From assembly GCA_022824005.1 (NCBI GenBank), contig JAJEBG010000044.1:1-47563 (forward strand): a stretch of 47,563 nucleotides of DNA, written 5' to 3'. Source of the stretch: Paracoccaceae bacterium (lineage in GTDB: Bacteria; Pseudomonadota; Alphaproteobacteria; Rhodobacterales; Rhodobacteraceae). Positions 18,943 through 27,749 of the stretch are shown here, piece by piece; within the stretch, counting starts at the first letter, position 1, and each line of letters starts with the position of its first letter. The notes below the pieces were generated by a model. It had not been told where the DNA came from, did no database searches, and saw nothing but the letters and a program-made list of their open reading frames with translations. The translations under genes and the position numbers were made by a program.

Positions 18943-20196
18943 TCAATGATCCAAGAGACTAAGAAGTTCTTTGGTCGGCCATTGATCGGCGGGCAAACCA
19001 TGCTTGATTTGTTCAGCTCCTACAGCGGCGCGGGTCAGTTTGCCGACAATCCCGTCAATTTTGCCCACATCGTGGCCCCGCTTAACCAATTTGTTTTGTA
19101 ACTCGATGACCTCCTCGCCGCTGAGGGGCGGCTCGGCATGGCCATCTAGATACATGGGCTCTCCCGACAGAAGAGTCGCGAAAAAAGCCGACGTTGTGGC
19201 GTACACCAACGAGCGATTCCATTCAAAGTAGATCAGGAAATTGGGCAAAGCAAAAAAGGCCGGTCCCTTGCGACCGTGTGGCAAAAGAAGCGAGGCAGGG
19301 GCGTCTGTCGGCAAAGGTATCCGAGACTGGCGCAACTCAACCCCGAGTCTCTGCCATTCCGAAACGGTTTTGTTTGAACCAAGTCCCGACTCGGCCCAGT
19401 TCAAACTTGGTGGAACCTTCACTTCAATGAGCCAAGGCTGGTTGGGTTGCCATCCATGTTTCTGTAATACCCGGCCGGCCGTCATCAGAGCGTCGGCCAC
19501 CGAGTGACGAAGATCAACCTTGCCATCACCATCACCATCTTGGCCATATCGGACGATATCGAGCGGGAGCATTTGAATCATTCCGATTTCACCGGCCCAT
19601 GCGCCCTCCGTCATCAACGGATCAAAATCCCCATGGCGATATAAATTTAATGCCGCGTTGATGTGGGGGCGAAACAATTCGGGCCGACGACAATCATACG
19701 CCAATGTGACGAGGGCATTCAGAGTATTGTGATCGCCTTGAACCAAGCCGAAATCAGTCTCAAGCGCTAACAATGATAGCAATACCCCTCTTGGCACACC
19801 ATATTGCTGTTCTACTCTGTCAAAAATCGCGCGGTGTTCGTTTTCAAACTTGGCCGCCATATCGATCCGATAAGGCTGCATCACCAATTTGGAAAATTCG
19901 ATAAATGATTTTTGGAAAATGCCTTGGCTTCGATCTCTTCGGATCACATCCTCGTCATATCGCACGGCGGCAAAAAAACTGTCTATTTCTCCTTTGGAAA
20001 AGCCCACGGTCGCCGCTTCAGATTTTAGACCGTCAACAAAACCCTCAAAGTCACCGCCACATGGCCAAACGGTCGCCATCCCGCCGCTGCCAAGCATCAA
20101 GGTGAAACAGGTCACCAAAGGCATAGAAAAGCGTCGCCAATCTATCCAACGAGACGGCATAAATACATGCTCATTCATGAATGGCGGCCCCATCAA
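18943..20196 (-). CDS. MltB-family lytic murein transglycosylase with peptidoglycan-binding domain
   Basis: A protein of up to 417 residues with an N-terminal signal sequence and an SLT_2 (MltB) domain. The catalytic glutamate is E146 in LALETDFG. The family's DGDGDGKVDL segment precedes SVADALMTAG. The C-terminus (about residues 350-415) is a PG_binding_1 domain. The enzyme cleaves peptidoglycan to 1,6-anhydro ends in the periplasm. It lies 222 bp upstream of dotM on the same strand. R64-like pilus operons carry their own transglycosylase (PilT), which is missing here, so this enzyme could open the wall for the pilus/secretion apparatus. That link is inferred. The start could also be an internal Met (residues 7, 13 or 25). 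Confidence 0.87.
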   Translation of the reverse strand: MMGPPFMNEHVFMPSRWIDWRRFSMPLVTCFTLMLGSGGMATVWPCGGDFEGFVDGLKSEAATVGFSKGEIDSFFAAVRYDEDVIRRDRSQGIFQKSFIEFSKLVMQPYRIDMAAKFENEHRAIFDRVEQQYGVPRGVLLSLLALETDFGLVQGDHNTLNALVTLAYDCRRPELFRPHINAALNLYRHGDFDPLMTEGAWAGEIGMIQMLPLDIVRYGQDGDGDGKVDLRHSVADALMTAGRVLQKHGWQPNQPWLIEVKVPPSLNWAESGLGSNKTVSEWQRLGVELRQSRIPLPTDAPASLLLPHGRKGPAFFALPNFLIYFEWNRSLVYATTSAFFATLLSGEPMYLDGHAEPPLSGEEVIELQNKLVKRGHDVGKIDGIVGKLTRAAVGAEQIKHGLPADQWPTKELLSLLDH

Positions 20197-20383
20197 GACT
20201 TGTTTGTCTGAACATCTTTGACCTTAAATTCCTTACCAACACCACAGCGAGATTATGCCTATGGCAGGTATTTAATCATAAAATCAGTGTCAAGGATAAC
20301 ACGCGCTATTGTCCACTCATAAAGTCTTTGCCATTCAGCAAGACGACAAGGATTGGTTTCATTGAGCGATTCCCCTCCCTGTT

Positions 20384-21877
20384 TCAGCGGCCATCATCAA
20401 ATGATGTCAAAGTTCGCCGTACAGCGTCTTTCCAACCCGCATACTTTTGCGCCTCTAATTTGGCTGAAGTTTGGGGCTCAAACCTTCTCTCAAGGCTCCA
20501 CCGTTCGGAAAAATCTATTGGATCGGGGTAAATTCCCAACTGAAGCCCGGCTAGATAAGCGGCACCGAGTGCCGTCGTTTCGGTAATTTTAGGACGATCA
20601 ACGGGCACACCGAGTTGGTTTGACACGTTCTGCATCGTAAAGTCGCTAATTGACATTCCACCGTCAACCCTCAGCACAATGGCTTTGTCGATATTCGGTA
20701 GATCTGACTTCATGGCCTCTAGTAAATCACGCGTCTGATAGGCGACACTTTCGAGTGCGGCTCGAGCCAATTCTTTAACGCCACTATTTCGAGTCAGACC
20801 AAATACAGCCCCTCGACAATGGGCATCCCAATACGGGGCCCCAAGTCCCGTAAATGCTGGCACAATAAATATTTGCTGTTCGAGATCGGCATTGACGGCC
20901 AGTTGTTCCGCTTCAGAAGCCTGTTCAATGAGACCAAGCGCGTCTCTTAGCCACTGAACAACAGCCCCCGCGACAAAGATGGACCCCTCGAGTGCATAAT
21001 GTGTTTTCCCCTTGAGTCGATAGGCAACGGTGGTCAGCAATCGATGCGATGAATCACAGCGCTCGATCCCTGTATTGAGTAAAGCAAAACAACCGGTACC
21101 ATAGGTTGACTTGAGCATCCCCGGCTGAAAACAGGCTTGCCCCACAGCGGCCGCTTGTTGATCACCGGCCACTCCAAGAATAGGAATTTCTTTACCGAAA
21201 ATTGAACTGTCTGTGACTCCGAACTGATCGGCGCTGTCCTTAATCTCAGGCAGCATGGCGCGCGGAATACCAAATTTTTTAAGCAATTCGTTGTCCCATT
21301 GCCCGGAGTCAATATTGACCAAAAGGGTTCGGCAAGCATTGGTTAAATCGGTGACATGGCTCCGTCCATGACTCAACCGCCAAATCAGATAGCTGTCAAC
21401 AGTTCCAAAACATAACTCTCCCCGAGACGCCCGCTCGGTCGCGCCGGCGATGTTCTGGAGAATCCACGCCAGCTTTGAAGCTGAAAAGTAGGGGTCAAGC
21501 AATAAACCCGTCCGCTTTGTAACTGTGGCCTCAAATCCTTCTTTCTTGAGTCGGGCGCAGTCTTCGGCGGTGCGCCGGTCTTGCCAAACGATAGCATTGC
21601 CCAATGGGCGGCCGGTTTCTCGATCCCAGACAATGACCGTCTCGCGTTGGTTGGTGATACCAATCGCCGACGGAACCTCGCCCACCTTATCAATAACGCA
21701 TTGACATGAACGGACCACCGATCGCCAAATCTCTTCTGGATCGTGCTCGACCCAACCGCTCTTGGGGTAGATTTGGGAAAATTCCTGACCGTGCGATGCC
21801 CGTGGTTTCAGGTCATTGTCGAAGTAAATGGCGCGACTCGATGTCGTGCCCTGATCAATTGCCAGAATGCCGGTCAT
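20384..21877 (-). CDS. glpK: Glycerol kinase GlpK
   Basis: A 497-residue FGGY-family kinase that phosphorylates glycerol to sn-glycerol 3-phosphate. Visible motifs are [12 protein letters not shown] at the N-terminus, [38 protein letters not shown] and GGMSISDF. The start is the ATG at 21877, preceded by a strong GGAGGA (21883-21888), rather than the upstream in-frame codon. No glpF, glpD or glpR is adjacent. It diverges from the class III alcohol dehydrogenase gene. Confidence 0.96.
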   Translation of the reverse strand: MTGILAIDQGTTSSRAIYFDNDLKPRASHGQEFSQIYPKSGWVEHDPEEIWRSVVRSCQCVIDKVGEVPSAIGITNQRETVIVWDRETGRPLGNAIVWQDRRTAEDCARLKKEGFEATVTKRTGLLLDPYFSASKLAWILQNIAGATERASRGELCFGTVDSYLIWRLSHGRSHVTDLTNACRTLLVNIDSGQWDNELLKKFGIPRAMLPEIKDSADQFGVTDSSIFGKEIPILGVAGDQQAAAVGQACFQPGMLKSTYGTGCFALLNTGIERCDSSHRLLTTVAYRLKGKTHYALEGSIFVAGAVVQWLRDALGLIEQASEAEQLAVNADLEQQIFIVPAFTGLGAPYWDAHCRGAVFGLTRNSGVKELARAALESVAYQTRDLLEAMKSDLPNIDKAIVLRVDGGMSISDFTMQNVSNQLGVPVDRPKITETTALGAAYLAGLQLGIYPDPIDFSERWSLERRFEPQTSAKLEAQKYAGWKDAVRRTLTSFDDGR

Positions 21878-22135
21878 CTTTATCCTCCGAAAATTGTGCC
21901 TTTGGCTCCGCACTTCATAGGGATAACTTTAGGCTTTAATGCGGCCCCTGTCACCCCGATCGCAACTCCTCGAAAAGGGCGACGGAGCATCGCAAGTCCT
22001 CCACTTCATGTGCGCGACAAAGAACGCCTCTTTCTTGCCGCCATCGCTTTCCGAAATTGGACAAATGACGATTAAACTTGAAATAGAACGACTTTTGTTT
22101 ACACTCATCATTGTTTTAGGATGGAGGTCAATCTC

Positions 22136-23269
22136 ATGAGGACTTTGGCAGCGGTCGCCACGGAGGCGCAGAAACCATTAGAAATTTTGGACGTCAATCT
22201 CGAAGGGCCCAAATCCGGCGAAGTTTTGGTCGAGATCAAGGCGACCGGCATTTGCCACACTGATGAATTTACTTTGTCGGGAGCCGATCCCGAAGGGCTA
22301 TTTCCCGCCATTTTGGGTCATGAAGGGGCGGGAGTTGTTGTTGATGTGGGGCCCAATGTGACGTCAGTCAAAAAAGACGATCATGTCATTCCACTGTATA
22401 CGCCCGAATGCCGCGAATGCCCCTCCTGCCTGTCGAAAAAAACGAATCTCTGTACCGCGATACGTACCACCCAAGGCCTAGGCCTCATGCCAGATGGGAC
22501 GTCCCGCTTCTCGACCCTTGATGGCGATCCTATTCTCCACTATATGGGTTGCTCAACCTTTTCCCACCACATTGTCCTACCTGAGATTGCGGTCGCTAAA
22601 GTCCGAGAAGACGCGCCATTTTCTTCTATCTGTTACATCGGTTGTGGTGTCACCACTGGTCTAGGCGCGGTGATCAATACGGCCAATGTCGAGGCCGGTG
22701 CCAGTGCCATTGTGTTTGGATTGGGTGGTATTGGTTTGAACGTTATTCAAGGTTTAAAACTCGTCGGGGCCGACATCATTGTGGGCGTAGATACCAATCC
22801 GAGTAAAAAGGCGTGGGGTGAGCGTTTCGGTATGACGCACTTTGTCAACCCCAGTGAGGTTGAGGACGACCTCGTTCCTTACCTTGTCAATCTCACCCGA
22901 ACATCATCAGACCCGATGGGCGGCGCGGATTACACGTTTGACTGCACAGGCAATGTTGAAGTGATGCGCACCGCGCTTGAGGCGAGCCATCGGGGTTGGG
23001 GAGAATCAATCGTTATCGGTGTGGCTCCCGCCGGAGCCGAAATTTCCACCCGTCCCTTCCAACTTGTCACAGGACGTGTGTGGAAAGGTACCGCATTTGG
23101 GGGCGCAAGAGGACGCACGGATGTCCCCAAATTTGTTGACTGGTATATGGATGGAAAAATTCAAATTGACCCAATGATCACCCACAAAATGGCCTTGAGT
23201 GATATTAACGAGGGTTTTGACCTGATGCATGAAGGAAAATCGATTCGATCTGTGGTCGTCTACGAGTAG
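22136..23269 (+). CDS. frmA: S-(hydroxymethyl)glutathione dehydrogenase / class III alcohol dehydrogenase
   Basis: A 377-residue zinc alcohol dehydrogenase of class III. It oxidises the glutathione adduct of formaldehyde with NAD+. Catalytic zinc residues lie in CHTDEFTLSG, GHEGAG and the CGVTTGLG region. The structural zinc site is the four-Cys cluster starting at ECRECPSC. The nucleotide fold has GLGGIGLNVIQG. The ATG at 22136 is preferred because GGAGG lies eight bases upstream. The earlier ATG at 22121 overlaps that ribosome site. No esterase gene (frmB/fghA) follows before the restriction island. Confidence 0.95.
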   Translation: MRTLAAVATEAQKPLEILDVNLEGPKSGEVLVEIKATGICHTDEFTLSGADPEGLFPAILGHEGAGVVVDVGPNVTSVKKDDHVIPLYTPECRECPSCLSKKTNLCTAIRTTQGLGLMPDGTSRFSTLDGDPILHYMGCSTFSHHIVLPEIAVAKVREDAPFSSICYIGCGVTTGLGAVINTANVEAGASAIVFGLGGIGLNVIQGLKLVGADIIVGVDTNPSKKAWGERFGMTHFVNPSEVEDDLVPYLVNLTRTSSDPMGGADYTFDCTGNVEVMRTALEASHRGWGESIVIGVAPAGAEISTRPFQLVTGRVWKGTAFGGARGRTDVPKFVDWYMDGKIQIDPMITHKMALSDINEGFDLMHEGKSIRSVVVYE

Positions 23270-23598
23270 GCGTCACAACGCGCTGAACCCCGACTTCAGA
23301 TGATGATCAGACGTCTGCCACAAACAACTCATCTTTTGCCATGCATTGCCTATCGTCTGATCGAGTCCTCGCAAACTTATTGAGGCTTTGGCTCAATTAA
23401 ACGAGAATGCTGAACGGGATAATTTTCCAAATTATATACTTGATACCGGGCGGCCCTTAATTTGGTGTAATCGGTATGGCGAGCGAAAATTGCCTACGTT
23501 TTAATGAAGTCACCAACTCATCAAAGTCCGGTGAGTCGGCTCGCAGACAATCTCCGGCTGCACTCAGATTCAACGAAACTCCATCACAGGATTTGGGC
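23270..23598. other. 329-bp gap at the left edge of the restriction island
   Basis: No gene is recognised. A 9-bp inverted repeat (GATCAGACG at 23305-23313 and CGTCTGATC at 23354-23362) has a 40-base spacer, too long for a simple terminator. The base composition changes toward the GC-rich island around 23.5 kb. Confidence 0.45.
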
Positions 23599-25008
23599 TC
23601 AGGTATCCGCCACGAAGGAATCCGCTTCCTCGGAAATCGACTCCGGGGAGACGTCGGAAGAGCCGCTCTTGTTTCCCCTGATCGTGGGGGCCGGCCTTTG
23701 CCATGCGACGAGCTCGGCCCCGTATCTGCCGTAGAACGCGGGAACGACCTGCTCCAGATCGGCAATGAAGTTCGACTGCTGGGTGAAGCGGCTCCCCAAA
23801 CGCTTCGATTCGAAGAGATGAAAAGCCCTGGCTTCCAGGTGCTGCGTACCGTCATTGACGATTCCCGGGTCTTCGCGCAGGTCCGAGACCGAATGCTGGG
23901 TCGATGTGCTTCGCCTGCGCCATGAAACCCGCACGTACAGGTCGGTCACGTCGTCCTGCCTGATCTGACGAAGGAGCCAGTTGACGCGCGCCTTGCCGGA
24001 CTTCCTGTCTTCCGGCGCACCGAGGGTCATGCCGACATCAATGCAGCGGCGCGCAAGATCGACCACGACATCAAGCGGAGCTGCAGCATCGGGAATCTCC
24101 AGGGAGACGGAAAGCTGCCTGTTTTCCCGCAAGTCCGCGAGTTCGTCCTTCTGCCGCCGAGCCACGTCGCGCTTGTGGCTTCTCGGCAGCCGCTGCGTGA
24201 CCTGGGTTTCGGTCAGGCGGCTCAATGCCAGCGAAAGATCGCGCGTTTCCTGATGCCACGCGTTGAGCACCTTCGCCGCTTCATGCGAATTCGCCGACAC
24301 CTCGCCGCCAGCGGAAATCAGCCTGTTCAGCTCGGTCCATTCCCTAGGCATGCGATCGAAGCCGCGCACGCCCGCACTTTCGTGGGCAAGGAAGCGCCGG
24401 AACTCGTTCAGGAGGACAAGCTGGTCATGACTGGCGATGGACTGTCGGCTGATCAGTAGGTCGGCAGTGGTGAGAACGTGCATCCATGACCAATGGATGA
24501 CCGGAATTCGCGAGCGGCTCTTCCGGACTGCTTCCAGCGGATGTTCGGTCGGTGCTGTCGCAAACTGGTTGGAAATTGTGATGACGCAATCGATGCCGTT
24601 ATCCCTTGCCATGTTCCGGTATCGTTCTATCTGGTTGACATCGAGTTCGCTTTTGCCTATCTTGGCCTCCACGAAGGCCTTCCACTCGCGTTTGCCAGCA
24701 CGAAGAACGATCAGGCCATCAGGCCGTTCGCGCGTGTCCGCAGAAGCACTTGCAGGCACGACCTCGGTGTAGCATTCGATCTTTGAGCGTGTGCCGACGC
24801 GCTGTCCGGCGCTCGCCAGGAGTTCCCTTGACAGTTCGTTGATCCTCGCCATGCAGGCCAGAAGGATCGCCGTGGTCCGTCCCTCCTTGGATGTGGTCGA
24901 GAGCACAGGAAACAGGCGAGCCGCCTCGCCCTGGCTCAGGAATTGGGGCAGTCTCTGGTTCACCTCGATCTCCCGTAGGTTGTCGAACGGCGCAATTGTC
25001 CGTGCCAC
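23599..25008 (-). CDS. Putative PD-(D/E)XK nuclease-like protein of a defence island
   Basis: A 469-residue protein I do not recognise by name. Its middle has an acidic residue in RPDGLIVL, about 12 residues before FVEAKIGKSELD. This is the D...ExK layout of PD-(D/E)XK nucleases, at about residues 95-120. The preceding EGRTTAILLACM segment and the following IERYRNMARDNG helix also fit that fold. The rest is mostly helical and charged. It is GC-rich relative to neighbours and sits beside type I restriction-modification remnants, suggesting a defence role acquired by transfer. Confidence 0.6.
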   Translation of the reverse strand: MARTIAPFDNLREIEVNQRLPQFLSQGEAARLFPVLSTTSKEGRTTAILLACMARINELSRELLASAGQRVGTRSKIECYTEVVPASASADTRERPDGLIVLRAGKREWKAFVEAKIGKSELDVNQIERYRNMARDNGIDCVITISNQFATAPTEHPLEAVRKSRSRIPVIHWSWMHVLTTADLLISRQSIASHDQLVLLNEFRRFLAHESAGVRGFDRMPREWTELNRLISAGGEVSANSHEAAKVLNAWHQETRDLSLALSRLTETQVTQRLPRSHKRDVARRQKDELADLRENRQLSVSLEIPDAAAPLDVVVDLARRCIDVGMTLGAPEDRKSGKARVNWLLRQIRQDDVTDLYVRVSWRRRSTSTQHSVSDLREDPGIVNDGTQHLEARAFHLFESKRLGSRFTQQSNFIADLEQVVPAFYGRYGAELVAWQRPAPTIRGNKSGSSDVSPESISEEADSFVADT

Positions 25009-25311
25009 TCGCCAATCTAGACGTCCGGAAACCCGGCGTCAACGCGAATGCCGAAGGCAGCTTGGCAATCGCTTGCGGGCACGTCGGTCCCAAATTCATG
25101 AGCTTTTGTTCGCTATCTGCCCAGAGAATGCAACATCGGTTCAGGTGCCGGTACCCTGTTCAGGATCCTGCAGAAGCGTCGTTGAGGACTCTTCCATACG
25201 GCACAAGACGATGTGCGGCCGCAAGCGCTTCCTCCGTTGCATCTTTCTGTGGCTCGAATTCCTCGAATGGGTTCACTGGCGGAACCTTGATCAAGAGCTC
25301 CGCCTCCTTCC
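25009..25311. other. 303-bp gap within the restriction island
   Basis: A minus-strand frame of about 50 codons ending near 25161 reads protein-like (it includes NPFEEFEPQKDATEEALAAA). It has no recognisable start and may be a gene remnant. Otherwise the stretch holds the promoter side of the nuclease gene and the broken upstream edge of hsdM. Confidence 0.4.
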
Positions 25312-26074
25312 TCGCTGGGCCTGATCTTCCTCAAGTACATTTCCGATGCATTCGAGGAGCGGCATGCTGTTGTGCTTGACGAGTGGGGGAGAACGACTCA
25401 CGGAGGAAAAGCGATGGAAATACGGCATCCCGCCAAAGGGCAATGCCAACTTCGCCTGGGTGCAGCATATCGTGCACCATCTGGCGCCATCGGGAACCGC
25501 AGGATTCGTGCTCGCCAACGGGTCCATGTCCTCGGCCCAGTCGGGTGAGGATGAGATCCGTAAAAATCTGATCGAGGCGGGTCTCGTGGACTGCATAGTT
25601 GCCCTGCCTGATCAAATCTTCTATTCCACTCATATTCCCGCTTGCCTGTGGTTCCTGGCCAGAGACCGCAGTAACGGACAATTCCGCAACCGGCAGGAGG
25701 ATACCATGTTTATCGACGCACGTGGGCTCGGCCGGATGGTCGACCGGACTCATCGCGAGCTGACGGACGGGGATATCACCCGAATTGTGGACATCTACCA
25801 CGCTTGGCGATCCGGCGAGGACGGCGGAGACTATTCCGATGTGCCCGGCTTCTGCCGGAGTGCTCCACTGGATGAAGTACGCAAACATGGGCACATATTG
25901 ACCCCTGGCCGCTATGTCGGTGCGCCGCCGCAGGAGGAAGACGACGAACCATTCGAAGAGAAGATGAAAAGGCTGGTCATCCAACTCTGCGAACAGCAGG
26001 CTGATAGTGCCAAGCTGGATTCGAAAATCGCCAAGAAACTTGAAACACTTGGATTTGGGGAACTCATCAAATGA
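25312..26074 (+). pseudogene. hsdM: hsdM, type I restriction-modification methyltransferase (deleted and frameshifted)
   Basis: Two pieces of HsdM lie back to back. The first (about 25312-25384) matches the N-terminal region: [15 protein letters not shown]. It breaks at a run of Gs and changes frame. The second (about 25384-26074) resumes at the segment that normally follows the catalytic NPPF motif: [23 protein letters not shown] and [11 protein letters not shown]. It then continues to a natural-looking C-terminus. The SAM-binding and catalytic domain between them, roughly 250 residues, is missing, as are the first ~45 residues. The product cannot methylate DNA. The end overlaps the HEPN gene by 4 bp, the remnant of a tight operon. 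Confidence 0.85.
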
Positions 26075-26493
26075 GCATCGATACAACATTCCTTCGCCGC
26101 TGCATCGGCACACTGGAACTCGCTTACGGGGAAATCGGTGGACTCAAGTATCAGGAAGAACTTACCTACGAAATCTATCGTGCTGCGTGCGTCAAGGAAT
26201 TTGAACTTGTGTTGGAACAAAGCGGAAAACTGCTCAGGAAGCGGCTTGCTGCATATTTTTCAAATAACAGGCAGGTTGACCGGCTACCCTTCAAGGACCT
26301 TTTCCGACACGCAGCCAAGCACGGGCTCATAGATGTAGAAGCCACGGAGCGGTGGCTGGCCTATCGAGATAATCGCAATAACACCGCTCACGATTACGGA
26401 GAGGACTTTGCTGAACAGACACTGCAACTGTTACCGACCTTTATCACGGATGCAAAGATACTGGCTGACATGATCGAGTCGACGGATGACTAA
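26071..26493 (+). CDS. HEPN-domain toxin (nucleotidyltransferase substrate-binding family)
   Basis: A 140-residue all-helical HEPN protein. The RX4HXY motif is complete: R102, H107 and Y109 in RNNTAHDY. In type VII toxin-antitoxin pairs the HEPN protein is an RNase. Its motif tyrosine is adenylylated by the partner MNT enzyme. The gene overlaps hsdM by 4 bp and the MNT gene by 8 bp. The frame shows no damage, unlike hsdM and hsdS on either side. Confidence 0.85.
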   Translation: MSIDTTFLRRCIGTLELAYGEIGGLKYQEELTYEIYRAACVKEFELVLEQSGKLLRKRLAAYFSNNRQVDRLPFKDLFRHAAKHGLIDVEATERWLAYRDNRNNTAHDYGEDFAEQTLQLLPTFITDAKILADMIESTDD

Positions 26494-26821
26494 CCGGCTT
26501 GACCTTTCGGAAAGACACCGTCGGAAGATCGAAACTCTACTGCACCAATACTTGCCCGACGTAGAAGTCTGGGCCTATGGCAGCCGCGTGAGCGGACGCA
26601 GCCATGATGGAAGCGACCTTGACCTCGTGCTACGAAGTCCGGGACTGAAGGAAATTCCAATTGAGCAATTGGCCAACTTCAAAGAGGCGATACAGGAATC
26701 CACGATTCCGTTTCTCGTTGAGGCGAGAGATTGGGCAAGGATTCCAGAGAGGTTTCATCGGGAAATCAAGCGGAATCACGTGGTTTTGATTGGTAGTGTA
26801 CCGCAGGAGAAAACATTCTAA
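26486..26821 (+). CDS. MNT-domain nucleotidyltransferase antitoxin
   Basis: A 111-residue minimal nucleotidyltransferase. The GSX10DXD motif is exact: G32-S33 and D44-L-D46 in YGSRVSGRSHDGSDLDL. Family members neutralise the HEPN toxin by adding AMP to its motif tyrosine. The 8-bp overlap with the HEPN gene means co-translation. It lies where type I operons often carry accessory genes between hsdM and hsdS. Confidence 0.88.
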   Translation: MTNRLDLSERHRRKIETLLHQYLPDVEVWAYGSRVSGRSHDGSDLDLVLRSPGLKEIPIEQLANFKEAIQESTIPFLVEARDWARIPERFHREIKRNHVVLIGSVPQEKTF

Positions 26822-27111
26822 GAGTTGTAATACAACCAGTTCGCAATGGTATATACAAGGGTAAGGAATTCCATGGATGTGGCGTGAAGATGATCAATAT
26901 GGGAGAACTGTTTGTGCATCCCAGACTAAGTGCAATTCCGATGAAGCGTGTTGATCTTAGCGAGTCAGAACAGGCTAGATTCTGTGTCAAGCAAGGCGAT
27001 CTTCTGTTTGCTTGTCATTCACAGTTGCAAAAAGAGCAGGGAAATGTTGCGTGGTCTTCAATTCATTTCGTCAGGGTCACACAAAATATTCCAATCGCTT
27101 CGAGAGAATGA
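26821..27111 (+). pseudogene. hsdS: hsdS specificity-subunit fragment
   Basis: The reading frame immediately after the MNT gene encodes an HsdS target-recognition start, with KEFHGCGVKMINMGELF and later QGDLLFA. It has no convincing start codon. After about 27015 the expected continuation (GKCCVVFNS) is found in another frame, so there is at least one frameshift. The rest of hsdS and all of hsdR are absent. The fragment ends about 80 bp from the dotE operon, marking the right edge of the island. Confidence 0.75.
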
Positions 27112-27118
27112 AATGTCT

Positions 27119-27193
27119 TTAGCGGCCACTTTGTTGCGACTCTCGACTGACTGAGGGGCGGCGATATTTAACACGTTTGGGAATGGCCCTCAC
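27119..27193 (-). CDS. Short basic ORF after dotE, possible stump of the next secretion gene
   Basis: GTG-initiated, 24 residues, strongly basic (it contains IPKRVKYRRPS). It begins 9 bp after the dotE stop and runs into the island edge. Its spacing fits the next gene of the operon (in IncI/Dot order this would be traR/dotP or similar), cut by the island insertion. It is too short to identify and may be chance. Confidence 0.25.
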   Translation of the reverse strand: MRAIPKRVKYRRPSVSRESQQSGR

Positions 27194-27202
27194 TCTCAGT
27201 GT

Positions 27203-27736
27203 TTAATGTAATTCCGCAAACATATTTGCCATCATGGAAAAGAAGGTAGGAAAATTCACGGCCAATGTACCCGACACAATAAATGTGATGCCCGGCCCCC
27301 ATAACCTTGATCCGCCATTGGGGGAGACGGCATCGTTGAGAAATAACAATCCTCGTGCAATGGCGATAAAGCCAATCAACTGGATGAAAGAAACGATCGC
27401 TTCAATGGCTTGCCCAGAATCCTGAATAGATGTCACAGTATTGCCGCCGTAGGCCAACAAATCGGACGAATCAGAAACTCGGTTTGAACCGAAGAACGTG
27501 CTCAATAAGATAGCCACCCACTGCGGAAATGCCATCAGGGCCGCGCCCACACAAAAACTCATAAAGATTTTTGCCATCGGAACTGATGACCCGCCAATGT
27601 CAAATCGTCGCCCGGCGAGCCGCAGCGCATGGAGGATGAGAATAAGCCCGATGAGGAACACAATGCTGCGCAGGAGAGATTCAAAGTCTCCAATAAATGC
27701 CGCTAATTGAACGACGATTGATACAGGCTCGCTCAC
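27203..27736 (-). CDS. DotE/IcmC/TraQ-like type IVB secretion membrane protein
   Basis: A 177-residue inner-membrane protein with about four hydrophobic segments. The C-terminal pattern IARGLLFLNDAVS ... GPGITFIVSGTLAVNFPTF matches the IcmC/DotE-TraQ family, in which a GGxLAxN motif ends the protein. It starts with GTG at 27736, 13 bp after the preceding gene. It is the last identifiable secretion gene before the restriction island. Confidence 0.7.
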   Translation of the reverse strand: MSEPVSIVVQLAAFIGDFESLLRSIVFLIGLILILHALRLAGRRFDIGGSSVPMAKIFMSFCVGAALMAFPQWVAILLSTFFGSNRVSDSSDLLAYGGNTVTSIQDSGQAIEAIVSFIQLIGFIAIARGLLFLNDAVSPNGGSRLWGPGITFIVSGTLAVNFPTFFSMMANMFAELH

Positions 27737-27749
27737 AGGACGACCTCAA

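Noticed and set aside
23305-23362. Inverted repeat GATCAGACG/CGTCTGATC after frmA as a terminator
   Set aside because: The 40-base spacer and absence of a T run make a Rho-independent terminator unlikely.
25331-26113. 260-codon minus-strand frame in the restriction island
   Set aside because: It is the antisense shadow of the hsdM C-terminal segment, which has unambiguous HsdM motifs on the plus strand.
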